Source of the DNA: Actinomycetes bacterium
GTDB lineage: Bacteria > Actinomycetota > Acidimicrobiia > Acidimicrobiales > Acidimicrobiaceae
Direction of reading: 5' to 3'
Assembly (NCBI GenBank): GCA_021841935.1
Contig: JAKCDL010000008.1
Coordinates: 1-64,000, forward strand
DNA length: 64,000 nt
Below are positions 8,145 through 16,610 of the stretch, piece after piece (within the stretch, counting starts at the first letter, position 1; each line of letters begins with the position of its first letter). The notes below the pieces were generated by a model. The model had not been told where the DNA came from and did no database searches. It was given only the letters and a program-made list of their open reading frames with translations. Both the position numbers and the translations under genes were made by a program.

Positions 8145-9101
8145 TTGAAACAAGTATCTTGGATAATTGCCGCAAGCGGATCTAGTATTGCAAATTCTGC
8201 CGTAATTCCAGCGATCCTTGCAACTGAAGGATCACAGATCATTGGCCACTGCTCACTGAGCCAGACACACGTCCCACTCGACGATTCCCCCGCAATCAGG
8301 TATCCAAGCTATGAAAAATTAATCAGAGAATCTGGAGCCGATGCACTCTATATTCCTTTGCCAAACAACTATCATCTCGATCTAATTCGACTTGCTGTGG
8401 AGTGTGGGGTCAATGTACTCTGCGAGAAGCCGCTCGCAATGAACGTCGAAGAGATCGATGAGATTATTAAGGTGGCGGAGGGGTCATCGGTCGTAGTTGA
8501 AGAAGCATACATGACTACACATTCGCTGCGTGACCAACGCCTTCGAGAGATAGCAAGACGCATTGGGTCGACTGAGGCCACGGCTCGTTTTACCTTCGAG
8601 AATCGCAACTTCGAAAATTATCGAATGGACCGCCGCTTCGGAGGTGGGGCCCTTCTAGACGTTGGAATTTACGTTCTCGATCCCATCATCGACCTCTTTG
8701 GCGAGCCTACAGGAATTGAGATAGTCAATTTCAAAGAAAGAAACGATACCGACATGGATCTAGAGGCGGTCTTAAAACACCCAGACGGTAAAACATCCCG
8801 AATTGTTACCTCATTTGTCCGCCCCGAAGAGCAGTTTCTTCAATTTTCGAATGGAAAAATGAAAATCTCGGCTGCGAGGCCATTCACACCATCCATCGAT
8901 GACGTGCAAATCGTGATCGAAGATAACGATGGATCTACCTCAACGGAGCTAGCCGAGGGTAACTACATATACCGTGCGATGGTAGAAGATTTCAACAGGG
9001 CGATCTCCACAGGAACTAGGCCGAGAAGGTCCTTGGAACAAAGCAGAAATGTTCAGCAGGTAATCGACGATATTTTCGAAGCCGCAAGGGCAATAAGTTA
9101 G
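8145..9101 (+). CDS. Gfo/Idh/MocA family oxidoreductase
   Basis: A 318-residue NAD(P)-dependent oxidoreductase of normal family length. The N-terminal fold begins IIAASGSSIANS, an atypical dinucleotide-binding loop (family members usually have GxGxxG, here ASGSSIAN). Then come YIPLPNNYH, the conserved EKP motif in VLCEKPLAMN, EEAYMTTH, and GGGALLDVGIY with the catalytic-region aspartate. It resembles the glucose-fructose oxidoreductase and trans-dihydrodiol dehydrogenase side of the family. TTG start at 8145. Its position directly after another family member and before a hydrolase suggests steps of one small-molecule pathway, whose substrate cannot be deduced. Confidence 0.84.
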   Translation: MKQVSWIIAASGSSIANSAVIPAILATEGSQIIGHCSLSQTHVPLDDSPAIRYPSYEKLIRESGADALYIPLPNNYHLDLIRLAVECGVNVLCEKPLAMNVEEIDEIIKVAEGSSVVVEEAYMTTHSLRDQRLREIARRIGSTEATARFTFENRNFENYRMDRRFGGGALLDVGIYVLDPIIDLFGEPTGIEIVNFKERNDTDMDLEAVLKHPDGKTSRIVTSFVRPEEQFLQFSNGKMKISAARPFTPSIDDVQIVIEDNDGSTSTELAEGNYIYRAMVEDFNRAISTGTRPRRSLEQSRNVQQVIDDIFEAARAIS

Positions 9102-9172
9102 ATTCCAAAGCAAAGGGGAAGCGGCTACGTGCTATGGGAATCTATATGGCGAAAACGGTGCTTTAACGACAT

Positions 9173-10024
9173 GTGAAAAATCATCTAGTAGAGGTCAGCG
9201 ACTCCGTTTCAATCGCAACCACCCGTCATGGTTCAAGCGAACCAGAAGTCGTTCTAGTCCATGGCTTAGCTTCCAATCGTCACATGTACGATCTTGTCGC
9301 TGAAGAACTCGAAGAGATGGGGATTTCGTCTCTTTCCTTAGACCAACGAGGCCACGGGGATAGTTCAAAACCAGATCAAGGCTATGACCACAAGACGCTA
9401 GCTAATGATGTAGCTACGGTAGTAAAAAGCTTCGGTAATTCACACCCAAAGGTAATGGTAGGTCAATCCTGGGGCGGGGCATTTGTTTCAGACTTTGCAA
9501 TCAACTTTCCCGACTTGGTAAGCGGGTTGGTACTTATCGATGGCGGCATCTTCGACCTAAAAGAACGCTTTGATTCATGGGATTCTGTTGCTAGGAATCT
9601 GGCCCCTCCGAAATTCAGTGGAGTGAAGTACGAAGATCTAGAGGAAAGAATTGCAAGTGGAGGTTGGACAGGTCGCCAACTCTCCTGCATTATGGAAAAC
9701 TTTGAAAACGTTGAAGGTGAAGCTCGTCCTCATCTCGTCTTCGAGAATCACATGAAGATCCTCAAGTCCCTCTACGAATATACGCCAAGTAGTACGCTTC
9801 CTTTTCTTTCTATTCCAAAATTAGCCTTGCTAGCGGACCGGGGAAATTCTCCCCTTGCGCAGTCGACCGACTTCGATGCGCAAATCGCAAAAATTTCTAG
9901 AGATCTATCGATTGAGATACGTGAAATCAACGGTGCACGCCACGATTTGCACCTGCAGTACCCAAAAATAACGGCCAATGCAATTCAAGAGATACTCCAA
10001 AGGATCAAGGGTAGCAATAAATGA
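9173..10024 (+). CDS. Alpha/beta-fold hydrolase
   Basis: A 283-residue hydrolase. Residues 28-33 (LVHGLA) give the oxyanion-hole HG motif, residues 57-63 contain DQRGHGDS, and the nucleophile elbow is GQSWGG with Ser99. The acid is probably the Asp of LIDGG or a later one, and the catalytic His lies in GARHDLH near the C-terminus. Such enzymes cleave esters, amides or C-C bonds of small molecules in the cytoplasm; there is no signal peptide. GTG start at 9173. Its TGA overlaps the ATG of the next gene as ATGA, so the two are translationally coupled and probably act together. Confidence 0.88.
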   Translation: MKNHLVEVSDSVSIATTRHGSSEPEVVLVHGLASNRHMYDLVAEELEEMGISSLSLDQRGHGDSSKPDQGYDHKTLANDVATVVKSFGNSHPKVMVGQSWGGAFVSDFAINFPDLVSGLVLIDGGIFDLKERFDSWDSVARNLAPPKFSGVKYEDLEERIASGGWTGRQLSCIMENFENVEGEARPHLVFENHMKILKSLYEYTPSSTLPFLSIPKLALLADRGNSPLAQSTDFDAQIAKISRDLSIEIREINGARHDLHLQYPKITANAIQEILQRIKGSNK

Positions 10025-11286
10025 CTAAAAAAATCGTCCTTCTCGGATCGGGTGAGACCGCACCCACGATGGTGAAAGTTCATAGGTCGATATTTAATGA
10101 GCTCATACAACCGCACAAAGCGATCATGCTTGATACTCCATTCGGGTTTCAAGCTAACGCCGAAGAAATATCTGCCAAGGCGGCTGACTACTTTCGTATT
10201 AGCATCAACGAAAAAATCGACACAGCATCGCTCAAGAACTTCGAAAAGGCTTCGGCATATGAAATCGAACGCTTCAGAGAGTTGGTAGCGTCATCAAATT
10301 ACATCTTCGCCGGACCAGGAAGTCCCACATATGCCCTTCGACAGTGGCTAAAGGTTGACCTAGCGTCTCTGCTTGCAAAGAAACTACAGAGTGATTTTGC
10401 TATAGTCTTTTCATCTGCTGCAGTCCTAACTCTAGGCAGATACACCATCCCGGTCTACGAAATATACAAGGTAGGGGAAGATCCTCGACTGCATGATGGC
10501 CTGGACTTCCTAGCGGCTATTGGCCTCAATGTACTTGTTATACCGCACTACAATAACCAAGAAGGCGGAAGCCACGACACGCGATACTGTTACATGGGGA
10601 AGGACCGACTCCCAATTCTTGAATCGCAGATGGAAGCTACGACTTCAATTCTCGGGATCGACGAGCACACCGGTTTGATAATTGACCTTGAGATTGATGA
10701 GGTGACCGTTGTCGGAATCGGAACAATAACAATTCGACGACACGGCAAAAGTTCCTCGTACCCGAGCGGCGAAACCTTCTCATTCAACGACTTTAAGGCG
10801 CTACTTTCCGGTGAAAACTCCTACGACTTCGCAGACATAGTTAGCTCCGACAAGAAAACGATCGTTACTAGCCATGACCAAGATGCGACAACGAGCCCGC
10901 TTCACACTTCTTTGGTCGAACTCGAAGAGGAATTCAACACCAGCTATTCAGAGAAAAACGCATCAAGGGCTCTCGATGCGATTCTCAAGATTGAAGATGT
11001 ACTTGAGCAATGGAGAGCCGATACCCTCCAATCCGACGACTTTGACTTCGGTAGATCTCTTCTTCGCAGTTGCATAGCACGCCTAGGAGAGTGGCTCGAA
11101 ATTGGCAGCGTCGACAAAAAATCAGTTATTGCTCCCTTTGTAGAGATTCTTATTGAGCTAAGAAAAACATTTCGGGACGAGCGTAGATTTTCAGATGCTG
11201 ACTTTTTGAGAGATAGCCTAACAAAGGCTGGTATTGAAGTACAAGATCAGTCTTCCGGTACATATTGGACACTTATCACAGGTTGA
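10021..11286 (+). CDS. S51/class I amidotransferase-like protein fused to a CysRS-like C-terminal domain
   Basis: A 421-residue protein with two parts. Residues 1-250 look like the peptidase S51/cyanophycinase-like branch of the glutamine amidotransferase fold: LLGSGE at the start, AGPGSP near residue 100, a nucleophile-type turn FSSAA (Ser131/132), HYNNQEGGSHDTRYC at 176-190, and IDEHTG at 213-218. Residues ~340-421 resemble the C-terminal anticodon-binding (DALR) domain of cysteinyl-tRNA synthetase: ELRKTFRDERRFSDADFLRD, then KAGIEVQD and GTYWTL, matching the typical R..kdF..AD.iRd.L...GI...D...GT.W pattern. The middle is acidic and probably a linker. The CysRS catalytic core is absent. The ATG overlaps the upstream hydrolase stop. 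Its function is unknown; a hydrolase acting on a tRNA- or thiol-linked substrate would be speculation. Confidence 0.75.
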   Translation: MTKKIVLLGSGETAPTMVKVHRSIFNELIQPHKAIMLDTPFGFQANAEEISAKAADYFRISINEKIDTASLKNFEKASAYEIERFRELVASSNYIFAGPGSPTYALRQWLKVDLASLLAKKLQSDFAIVFSSAAVLTLGRYTIPVYEIYKVGEDPRLHDGLDFLAAIGLNVLVIPHYNNQEGGSHDTRYCYMGKDRLPILESQMEATTSILGIDEHTGLIIDLEIDEVTVVGIGTITIRRHGKSSSYPSGETFSFNDFKALLSGENSYDFADIVSSDKKTIVTSHDQDATTSPLHTSLVELEEEFNTSYSEKNASRALDAILKIEDVLEQWRADTLQSDDFDFGRSLLRSCIARLGEWLEIGSVDKKSVIAPFVEILIELRKTFRDERRFSDADFLRDSLTKAGIEVQDQSSGTYWTLITG

Positions 11287-11345
11287 TTTTGTCCGTATCA
11301 GTGGCTGCTACTTACCCCTTCGCAGGCTAGAATATTGTGTTCCTA

Positions 11346-11418
11346 GCCCCCATCGTCTAGAGGCCTAGGACGTCGCCCTTTCACGGCGGTAACACGGGTT
11401 CGAATCCCGTTGGGGGTG
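11346..11418 (+). tRNA. tRNA-Glu (anticodon TTC)
   Basis: Cloverleaf of 73 bases: acceptor GCCCCCA pairs with TGGGGGT (one G-U at the end), D-arm TCTAGAGGCCTAGGA, anticodon loop CTTTCAC with anticodon TTC, and T-arm GTTCGAATC. CCA is not encoded (GCA follows). A TAGAAT sequence about 15-20 bases upstream could be the -10 element. Confidence 0.97.
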
Positions 11419-11420
11419 CA

Positions 11421-12073
11421 ATAATCTCAAAGCTCTGAAGATAAGGCTCGGATTGCTTCGACGCTTAAATCTTGTTTGCAAGTCTTCACAAATCAGCACG
11501 AGATACCTTTCGGGCAAGTTCCAATTGAGTCGATGAAGACATTCGATCAAATAAACCCCATTTAGGTACCACCTCCAAAAATTCAAGTTGCTGCTAGTTT
11601 CTTGAGGTGCGGTTGCAACGGTAAGCATCTATTGCAAAAGTGCGGAATAGCCCTAACTCATTTCACCTTCAAGCCACTGAGATTGAAATCTCATCGACTT
11701 TCATGCCCAACAAATCATCAATACGAGGAGTTACCAAAACCTATCGATAGACATGAATTCAACTATTAATGGGCTGCTCAACCGTTCCACATTCAAGTAA
11801 TTGATAGCAAAAAAATAAAAATCAAGTCGGCAACACTTATCTTGCAGTAATAACTGGCGGAACAATCGTTACCTCAATACCTTTTACGCACGTATCCAAC
11901 TTCGCACGTTGACTTACGGGAAAGACGCCATATCTACCTTCATCAGCTTGATGGACGTGCCCCTTAGATATAACTAAACCATGTGACCGAAAGGAATATC
12001 AAGTAAATTGCAGAGGTTCGATCGAGACTAGCTAAACTTAGAAGTCCCAAACGCACGATAGTGCTGAGGCCCT
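11421..12073. other. Intergenic stretch, no gene seen
   Basis: About 650 bases between tRNA-Glu and tRNA-Asp. One 87-codon reverse frame exists at its left end but runs through the tRNA gene and has no recognisable content. A reverse open frame of about 47 codons ending at 11837 has a protein-like look but no start codon. I see no terminator with a U-run and no repeat of note. It may be decayed sequence. Confidence 0.6.
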
Positions 12074-12151
12074 GGACCTGTGGTGCAGCTTGGAGTGCAC
12101 GCCGGCCTGTCAAGCCGGAGGCCGCGGGTTCAAATCCCGTCAGGTCCGCCA
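12074..12151 (+). tRNA. tRNA-Asp (anticodon GTC)
   Basis: Acceptor GGACCTG (12074-12080) pairs with CAGGTCC (12141-12147). The anticodon loop CTGTCAA gives GTC, and the T-arm is GTTCAAATC. Discriminator G at 12148 is followed by an encoded CCA at 12149-12151. It lies 15 bases before tRNA-Phe, so the two are probably co-transcribed. Confidence 0.97.
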
Positions 12152-12166
12152 GTGGTCTTCCACTCT

Positions 12167-12239
12167 GGTCGGGTAGCTCAGTTGGTAGAGCACACGCCTG
12201 AAAAGCGTGGGGTCACCGGATCGAAGCCGGTCCCGACCA
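12167..12239 (+). tRNA. tRNA-Phe (anticodon GAA)
   Basis: Acceptor GGTCGGG (12167-12173) pairs with CCCGACC (12232-12238). The D-arm is TAGCTCAGTTGGTAGAGCA, and the anticodon loop CTGAAAA gives GAA. CCA is not encoded, in contrast to the adjacent tRNA-Asp. A terminator hairpin follows directly. Confidence 0.97.
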
Positions 12240-12242
12240 CTC

Positions 12243-12272
12243 AACCCCTCAATACCGAGGGGTTTACTTTTT
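12243..12272 (+). terminator. Intrinsic terminator after tRNA-Asp/tRNA-Phe
   Basis: An 8-bp perfect stem (AACCCCTC / GAGGGGTT) with a 6-base loop, followed by TACTTTTT. The U-run is on the plus strand, so it ends the tRNA transcript. The convergent malic enzyme stop lies seven bases beyond. Confidence 0.85.
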
Positions 12273-12278
12273 AAAGCC

Positions 12279-13682
12279 CTAAATCTGTCGTGTTACACCC
12301 TCTTTTCGCGCAGCTTCAGCTACGCGATTTGCAACTTGAACCGCCACGCTCTTGTTGAAGACCGATGGAACAATATAGTAAGGAGAGATTTCTGCCTCAG
12401 AGACAGCAGAAGCAATAGCATCTGCAGCCGCAAGCTTCATGGACTCCGTAATCGTGGTAGCAGCCGCATCCAAGGCTCCCCTAAAGATGCCAGGGAAGCA
12501 CAGAACGTTGTTTATCTGATTTGGATAGTCGCTTCTACCCGTAGCAACTACAGCAGCGATGCCTTCGATTTGCTCTGGAAGAATCTCAGGTACTGGATTT
12601 GCTAATCCAAAGACGATTGGCTTTGATCCCATTCGAACAACATCTTCACGAGTCACCGTTCCAGGACCTGAAACGCCAATAAAGACATCGGCTCCCACCA
12701 TCACATCACCCGTAGATCCATGACGGCGGTCACGATTCGTATTTTCAGCTAGCCAATCCTTTGCTCCACCTAAATTTTGACGCCCGTCAAATATCGCTCC
12801 ATGCCGGTCGGTAACGATGATATTTGGAACTCCGGCATTCTTCAAAATTTTCGCGATAGCAACACCGGCTGCACCAGCGCCTGCGATGGTTATGGTCAGG
12901 TCAGTTAGTTTCTTATCCACCACCAACATTGCATTTCTCAAGGCCGCCAAAACCACAACCGCCGTGCCATGTTGATCATCGTGAAAAACTGGTATGTCAA
13001 GACGTCGCTTGAGCTCTTCCTCCACCTCAAAACAACGCGGAGCTGCAATATCTTCTAAATTAATCCCGCCAAATGTCGGCTCCAACATCTCTACCGCGTC
13101 AATCAACTCTTCAGTAGAGTTCACATTTAGGCAAATTGGAAAAGCATCGACGCCGCCAAACTCTTTGAACAGCTGGGCTTTGCCCTCCATTACTGGCATC
13201 GCTGCATAGGGACCTATGTTACCTAGCCCCAAAACAGCGGTACCGTCACTTACAACGGCCACGGTATTTGCCTTGATAGTGTAGTTATGGACCTCGACGG
13301 GCTTCTTTGCGATCTCTAGACAGACCCTTGCGACACCGGGCGTGTACGCCATAGAGAGGTCATCTCGATTTTGTATTGGAGTCTTGCCCACTACCTCGAT
13401 TTTGCCGTGGACATGCATTCGGAAAGTTCGATCTAAGACGCTCCTTACGTGGACACCTTCAACATTCTCAGCAACTCGACGAAGTTCAGCGGCGTGATCA
13501 GCATCAACAGCAAGAATGGTAATGTCGCGACAGATCGTGTCACCGTTAATTTCCACTAGATCAAGTCCAAGGATGTTTCCACCTGCATCACCGATTGCGG
13601 TGGTCAAGCGTCCGAGTACACCCGGCTTGTGGTTCAACTCGGCTCTGATAGTTACTGAATGAGAGACATTTGGCGTAGTCAT
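12279..13682 (-). CDS. NAD(P)-dependent malic enzyme with N-terminal ACT domain
   Basis: About 467 residues. Residues ~5-80 form an ACT domain (IRAELNHKPGVLGRLTTAIG), a likely amino-acid or ligand-sensing regulatory module. The rest is the bacterial malic enzyme: AYTPGVARVC, the catalytic Tyr/Lys regions, the metal-binding segment NLEDIAAPRCFEVE, FHDDQHGTAVV, and a dinucleotide-binding loop GAGAAGVAIAKIL. It decarboxylates malate to pyruvate, giving NAD(P)H. ATG 13682 is chosen over the in-frame GTG 13694 because the ACT domain begins soon after; neither has a clear ribosome site. It is convergent with the tRNA cluster and divergent from the E1 gene. Confidence 0.92.
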   Translation of the reverse strand: MTTPNVSHSVTIRAELNHKPGVLGRLTTAIGDAGGNILGLDLVEINGDTICRDITILAVDADHAAELRRVAENVEGVHVRSVLDRTFRMHVHGKIEVVGKTPIQNRDDLSMAYTPGVARVCLEIAKKPVEVHNYTIKANTVAVVSDGTAVLGLGNIGPYAAMPVMEGKAQLFKEFGGVDAFPICLNVNSTEELIDAVEMLEPTFGGINLEDIAAPRCFEVEEELKRRLDIPVFHDDQHGTAVVVLAALRNAMLVVDKKLTDLTITIAGAGAAGVAIAKILKNAGVPNIIVTDRHGAIFDGRQNLGGAKDWLAENTNRDRRHGSTGDVMVGADVFIGVSGPGTVTREDVVRMGSKPIVFGLANPVPEILPEQIEGIAAVVATGRSDYPNQINNVLCFPGIFRGALDAAATTITESMKLAAADAIASAVSEAEISPYYIVPSVFNKSVAVQVANRVAEAARKEGVTRQI

Positions 13683-13831
13683 ATTCGACCACACTAGCGT
13701 GAATAAAACGATTACTTGTGCCCTACCATCTCATTAGGATCAATAACTACCTTGGTATTTAGCTACACGTTCTGCGGTGGTCTATTGTAAAAGTTCAAGT
13801 CGTTGGATGTAGTTAGTGGAGTGGGGAGCCC

Positions 13832-16291
13832 GTGGGATTATTTAAGAAAAACAAGAACCCAGATGAAGTCAAAGTTGAAAACAAGAAAGAATCGAGCCTA
13901 GTCTCTGAGCTCCGACGCGAAATGCTCGATGAGTCTCCGTATAACCCAGCTACTTCGTCTTCGGTAAAGACAAGTGCATCAGCTGAAATCCAAGATTCCC
14001 ACAAAAGTGTCGATGAACCACAAAAAGCTTCTACCGAAGATCTTTTACCGAATACAGACGAGAATCCAATTTTCGATGGCAATAAAGAGGAATACGTTCT
14101 TTCATTCGACTCAGATCCCAAGCAATCGGTTTCACACAAGACCGACGCCAAGCCACACTTATCCAATCTAGAGGCCTTCTTTGCACCAAACACCGAGAAG
14201 ACTACACCACAAAACTCCGAACCAAATGATGATCAAAGTATTCAATTCCACAACATAGCTAGCGGCGTTACTTCCGGTCAATCAGAAAATCCAGACGACA
14301 TCAATCTCCCGCATCGCAAAGCTGGTCTTTCAAATAGAGACCTGCTTTGGATATATTCAAAGATGATCGAGTGTCGCCTCCTTGACGAAGAGATGTCTCG
14401 ACTTAGTCGTGCCAAAAAAGCACCCTTCACGATCTCTTCTCGGGGACAAGAGGCCTCTCAAGTAGCATTTGCCGCTGCGATAAACGTTGGTCATGACTTT
14501 ATAGTTCCGTACTATCGCGACCTCGGAATCGTCACCACGTTGGGCATGACACCGTTACAGGTACTCCTCGCTCTCCTCGGGAAGGGAGACGACCCTAACT
14601 CTGGTGGTCGTCAAATGCCAAATCACTGGAGCAGTCCAGAACTTCGGATTATCTCAAGTTCATCTCTCATTGCTAACCACATGACCCATGGAGTTGGGAT
14701 TGCACTCGGCTTAAAAAACGATCATAAAGAAGATGTTGTCTTTGTAACTTTCTCAAGTGCAGCAATTACCAAGGGAGAGTTCCATGAAGCACTCAACTTT
14801 ACCGCATTGAAGAAGCTTCCCATTGTCTTTCTATGCGAAGACAACGGTTCTAGCAACTTTGAGTTATTCCTTGGTGGTAATTTCGTCGCTGACATCACAA
14901 GACGATGTAACTCCTATGGTATCCATCTTGAAGTGGTCGATTCTCTCGATCCAATTTCAATGTACGCCGTAACCTCGAAGGCCAAAACGCGAGCGAAAAC
15001 AGGCGAAGGCGCAACAATAATTGTCACCTCTCCCAATCGCCTTCTTACATCGCGCACATCCATACCTTCCTCTATATCTAGCTCCAATCTTGACGATCCT
15101 TTGGAGGCACTAAGAAATTACCTGATCGAAAATGAGCTAATCAACGTCGACGTCGACAATGAGATGAAGGCATTTGCTACAAGACAGATCACAGATGCAG
15201 TGAGTTTGAGCGAAGTTGCATCCGACCCCGACCCCTCAACTATTTCTCATGGTCTCTTCTTGGAGGCAGAGCCGTCGACTTCAGTCAAGGCCAATCCAAG
15301 ACTTGGATCTGACGAAGAAATCATCCTAAGTTCAGCGATAAATGAAGCACTTTCAGATTCAATGGTGGACGACCAAAGTGTAGTGATCCTTGGAGAAGAG
15401 GTGGGATCAAAGGGTGGGGTATTTAGAGTTACCGCGGGACTTAGCGAACGTTTTGGGAGTTCGCGAGTTATAGATATGCCATTAGCAGAGTCATCGATGG
15501 TAGGAATCGGAATAGGGCTCGCACTCTTTGGCAAACGACCGATCGTAGAGATTCAATTTGCGGACTTTATGTACGCAGCTTTAGATCAAATAATCTCCGA
15601 GGCTTCAAAGATGGCTTATCGAACTGGTGGAACCGTTGGGTTACCGATGGTGATCAGGACTCCGTTTGGTCCGGGAGTAAGGGGTGGGCTATATCACTCT
15701 CAATCAATCGAAGCAATGCTCACACACGTTCCAGGGTTAAAGATCGTTGTACCTTCAACCGTACAAAACGCCTACGACTTAATGCGCGCCGCAATAGACG
15801 ATCCTAACCCAGTTATATTTCTGGAACCAAAGCGCGGATACCGCTCAATAAAAGGAGTCCGCTTTAGCGAGAGGCCAACCGCGAAGATTGGTAAGGCCGA
15901 GATTGCAAAGTCAGGGCGAGATCTAAGTGTCATTACATACGGCGAAATGACTCAAATAGCTGTCGAAGTCGCAGAAGAACTCAGTTCACTTGGTTCGATC
16001 GAAGTAGTTGACCTCATTAGCCTGGCACCCCTCGACAAAGATACGATTATTGACTCAGCGAAGCGCTGCGCCAAAGTGCTCATCGTCCATGAAGACAGCC
16101 GACCATTTGGGATCGGTAGTGAAATTTCTGCCATTATCTCCGAAGAGTGTTTGATGGACTTAGACGCTCCGGTAGTTCGTCTTGCAGGCCCACACATACC
16201 GATGATGCCATATGCTACATCACTCGAATCAGCTGCGACAATTGGCATGGATGAGATTCGCTCTGCAATGACAAAACTGCTTCAAAGCTGA
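13832..16291 (+). CDS. Fused E1alpha-E1beta 2-oxoacid dehydrogenase component
   Basis: An 819-residue fusion. Residues 1-155 are Ser/Asp/Lys-rich and probably disordered. Residues ~160-450 resemble branched-chain 2-oxoacid dehydrogenase E1alpha (SSRGQEASQVAFAAAI, YYRDLGIVTTLGMTP, GGRQMPNHW). Residues ~490-819 are E1beta, with GEEVGSKGGVFRVTAGL, the cofactor-activating Glu near 522, and the active-site His in LYHSQS near 624. In the alpha half, the thiamine-diphosphate/Mg motif G[DE]G...NN reads SSA (residues 308-310)...DN (337-338), so the metal-ligand acidic residue is missing while the flanking KGEFHEALNF and LPIVFLCEDNG are kept. No E2, E3 or lipoylation genes are adjacent. GTG start, with GGGGAG just upstream. 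Substrate class (branched-chain versus pyruvate) is inferred only from similarity. Confidence 0.85.
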   Translation: MGLFKKNKNPDEVKVENKKESSLVSELRREMLDESPYNPATSSSVKTSASAEIQDSHKSVDEPQKASTEDLLPNTDENPIFDGNKEEYVLSFDSDPKQSVSHKTDAKPHLSNLEAFFAPNTEKTTPQNSEPNDDQSIQFHNIASGVTSGQSENPDDINLPHRKAGLSNRDLLWIYSKMIECRLLDEEMSRLSRAKKAPFTISSRGQEASQVAFAAAINVGHDFIVPYYRDLGIVTTLGMTPLQVLLALLGKGDDPNSGGRQMPNHWSSPELRIISSSSLIANHMTHGVGIALGLKNDHKEDVVFVTFSSAAITKGEFHEALNFTALKKLPIVFLCEDNGSSNFELFLGGNFVADITRRCNSYGIHLEVVDSLDPISMYAVTSKAKTRAKTGEGATIIVTSPNRLLTSRTSIPSSISSSNLDDPLEALRNYLIENELINVDVDNEMKAFATRQITDAVSLSEVASDPDPSTISHGLFLEAEPSTSVKANPRLGSDEEIILSSAINEALSDSMVDDQSVVILGEEVGSKGGVFRVTAGLSERFGSSRVIDMPLAESSMVGIGIGLALFGKRPIVEIQFADFMYAALDQIISEASKMAYRTGGTVGLPMVIRTPFGPGVRGGLYHSQSIEAMLTHVPGLKIVVPSTVQNAYDLMRAAIDDPNPVIFLEPKRGYRSIKGVRFSERPTAKIGKAEIAKSGRDLSVITYGEMTQIAVEVAEELSSLGSIEVVDLISLAPLDKDTIIDSAKRCAKVLIVHEDSRPFGIGSEISAIISEECLMDLDAPVVRLAGPHIPMMPYATSLESAATIGMDEIRSAMTKLLQS

Positions 16292-16358
16292 TATGCCGCG
16301 ACTTCTGGGCACAGCTAATCAACAACTCCATGAGACAGCTATCCATAAGATATGGCGA

Positions 16359-16384
16359 GCCCTTTGCCATCTCCGGCGAAGGGC
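16359..16384. terminator. Strong hairpin downstream of the E1 gene; rest of 16292-16610 holds no clear gene
   Basis: GCCCTTTGCC (16359-16368) pairs with GGCGAAGGGC (16375-16384) through ten positions with one U-G pair and a 6-base loop. It lies 67 bases after the E1 stop, but no U-run follows on either strand, so it may be a factor-dependent terminator or a leader structure of the downstream arsB-type gene. The reverse frames over 16319-16551 give no recognisable protein. No ArsR-type operator was identified. Confidence 0.4.
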
Positions 16385-16610
16385 CGTAGAGTAATACCAG
16401 GATTGCTGCTTCGAAGATACTCGTGACGTCTCGATAGCGCGAAATTGCAAGATGCAGGGAGCACGTTCACCGATTTTGCCACCTCTTGTTGGCATGGAAG
16501 GAGACTTCGGTGAAAGCACGCCATTGTCACATTGAGAAGACAAATCGGCAAACTTACGAACTTTATTTCGCCACTAGCATGTAGGCCGACCAGAAAGCCT
16601 TTTCATTCTT

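Noticed and set aside
11365-11628. 87-codon reverse frame
   Set aside because: Crosses the tRNA-Glu gene; the product has no features of a protein family.
11837-11985. Reverse open frame of about 47 codons with protein-like tail (GHVHQADEGRYGVFP)
   Set aside because: No ATG, GTG or TTG start before the upstream stop; at most a relic, and the length is compatible with chance.
12207-12605. 132-codon plus-strand frame running out of tRNA-Phe
   Set aside because: It begins inside the tRNA, runs over the terminator and is antisense to malic enzyme.
16319-16551. Two overlapping reverse frames of 70-74 codons
   Set aside because: No recognised domain, no ribosome site; the strong hairpin in the region explains part of the sequence pattern.
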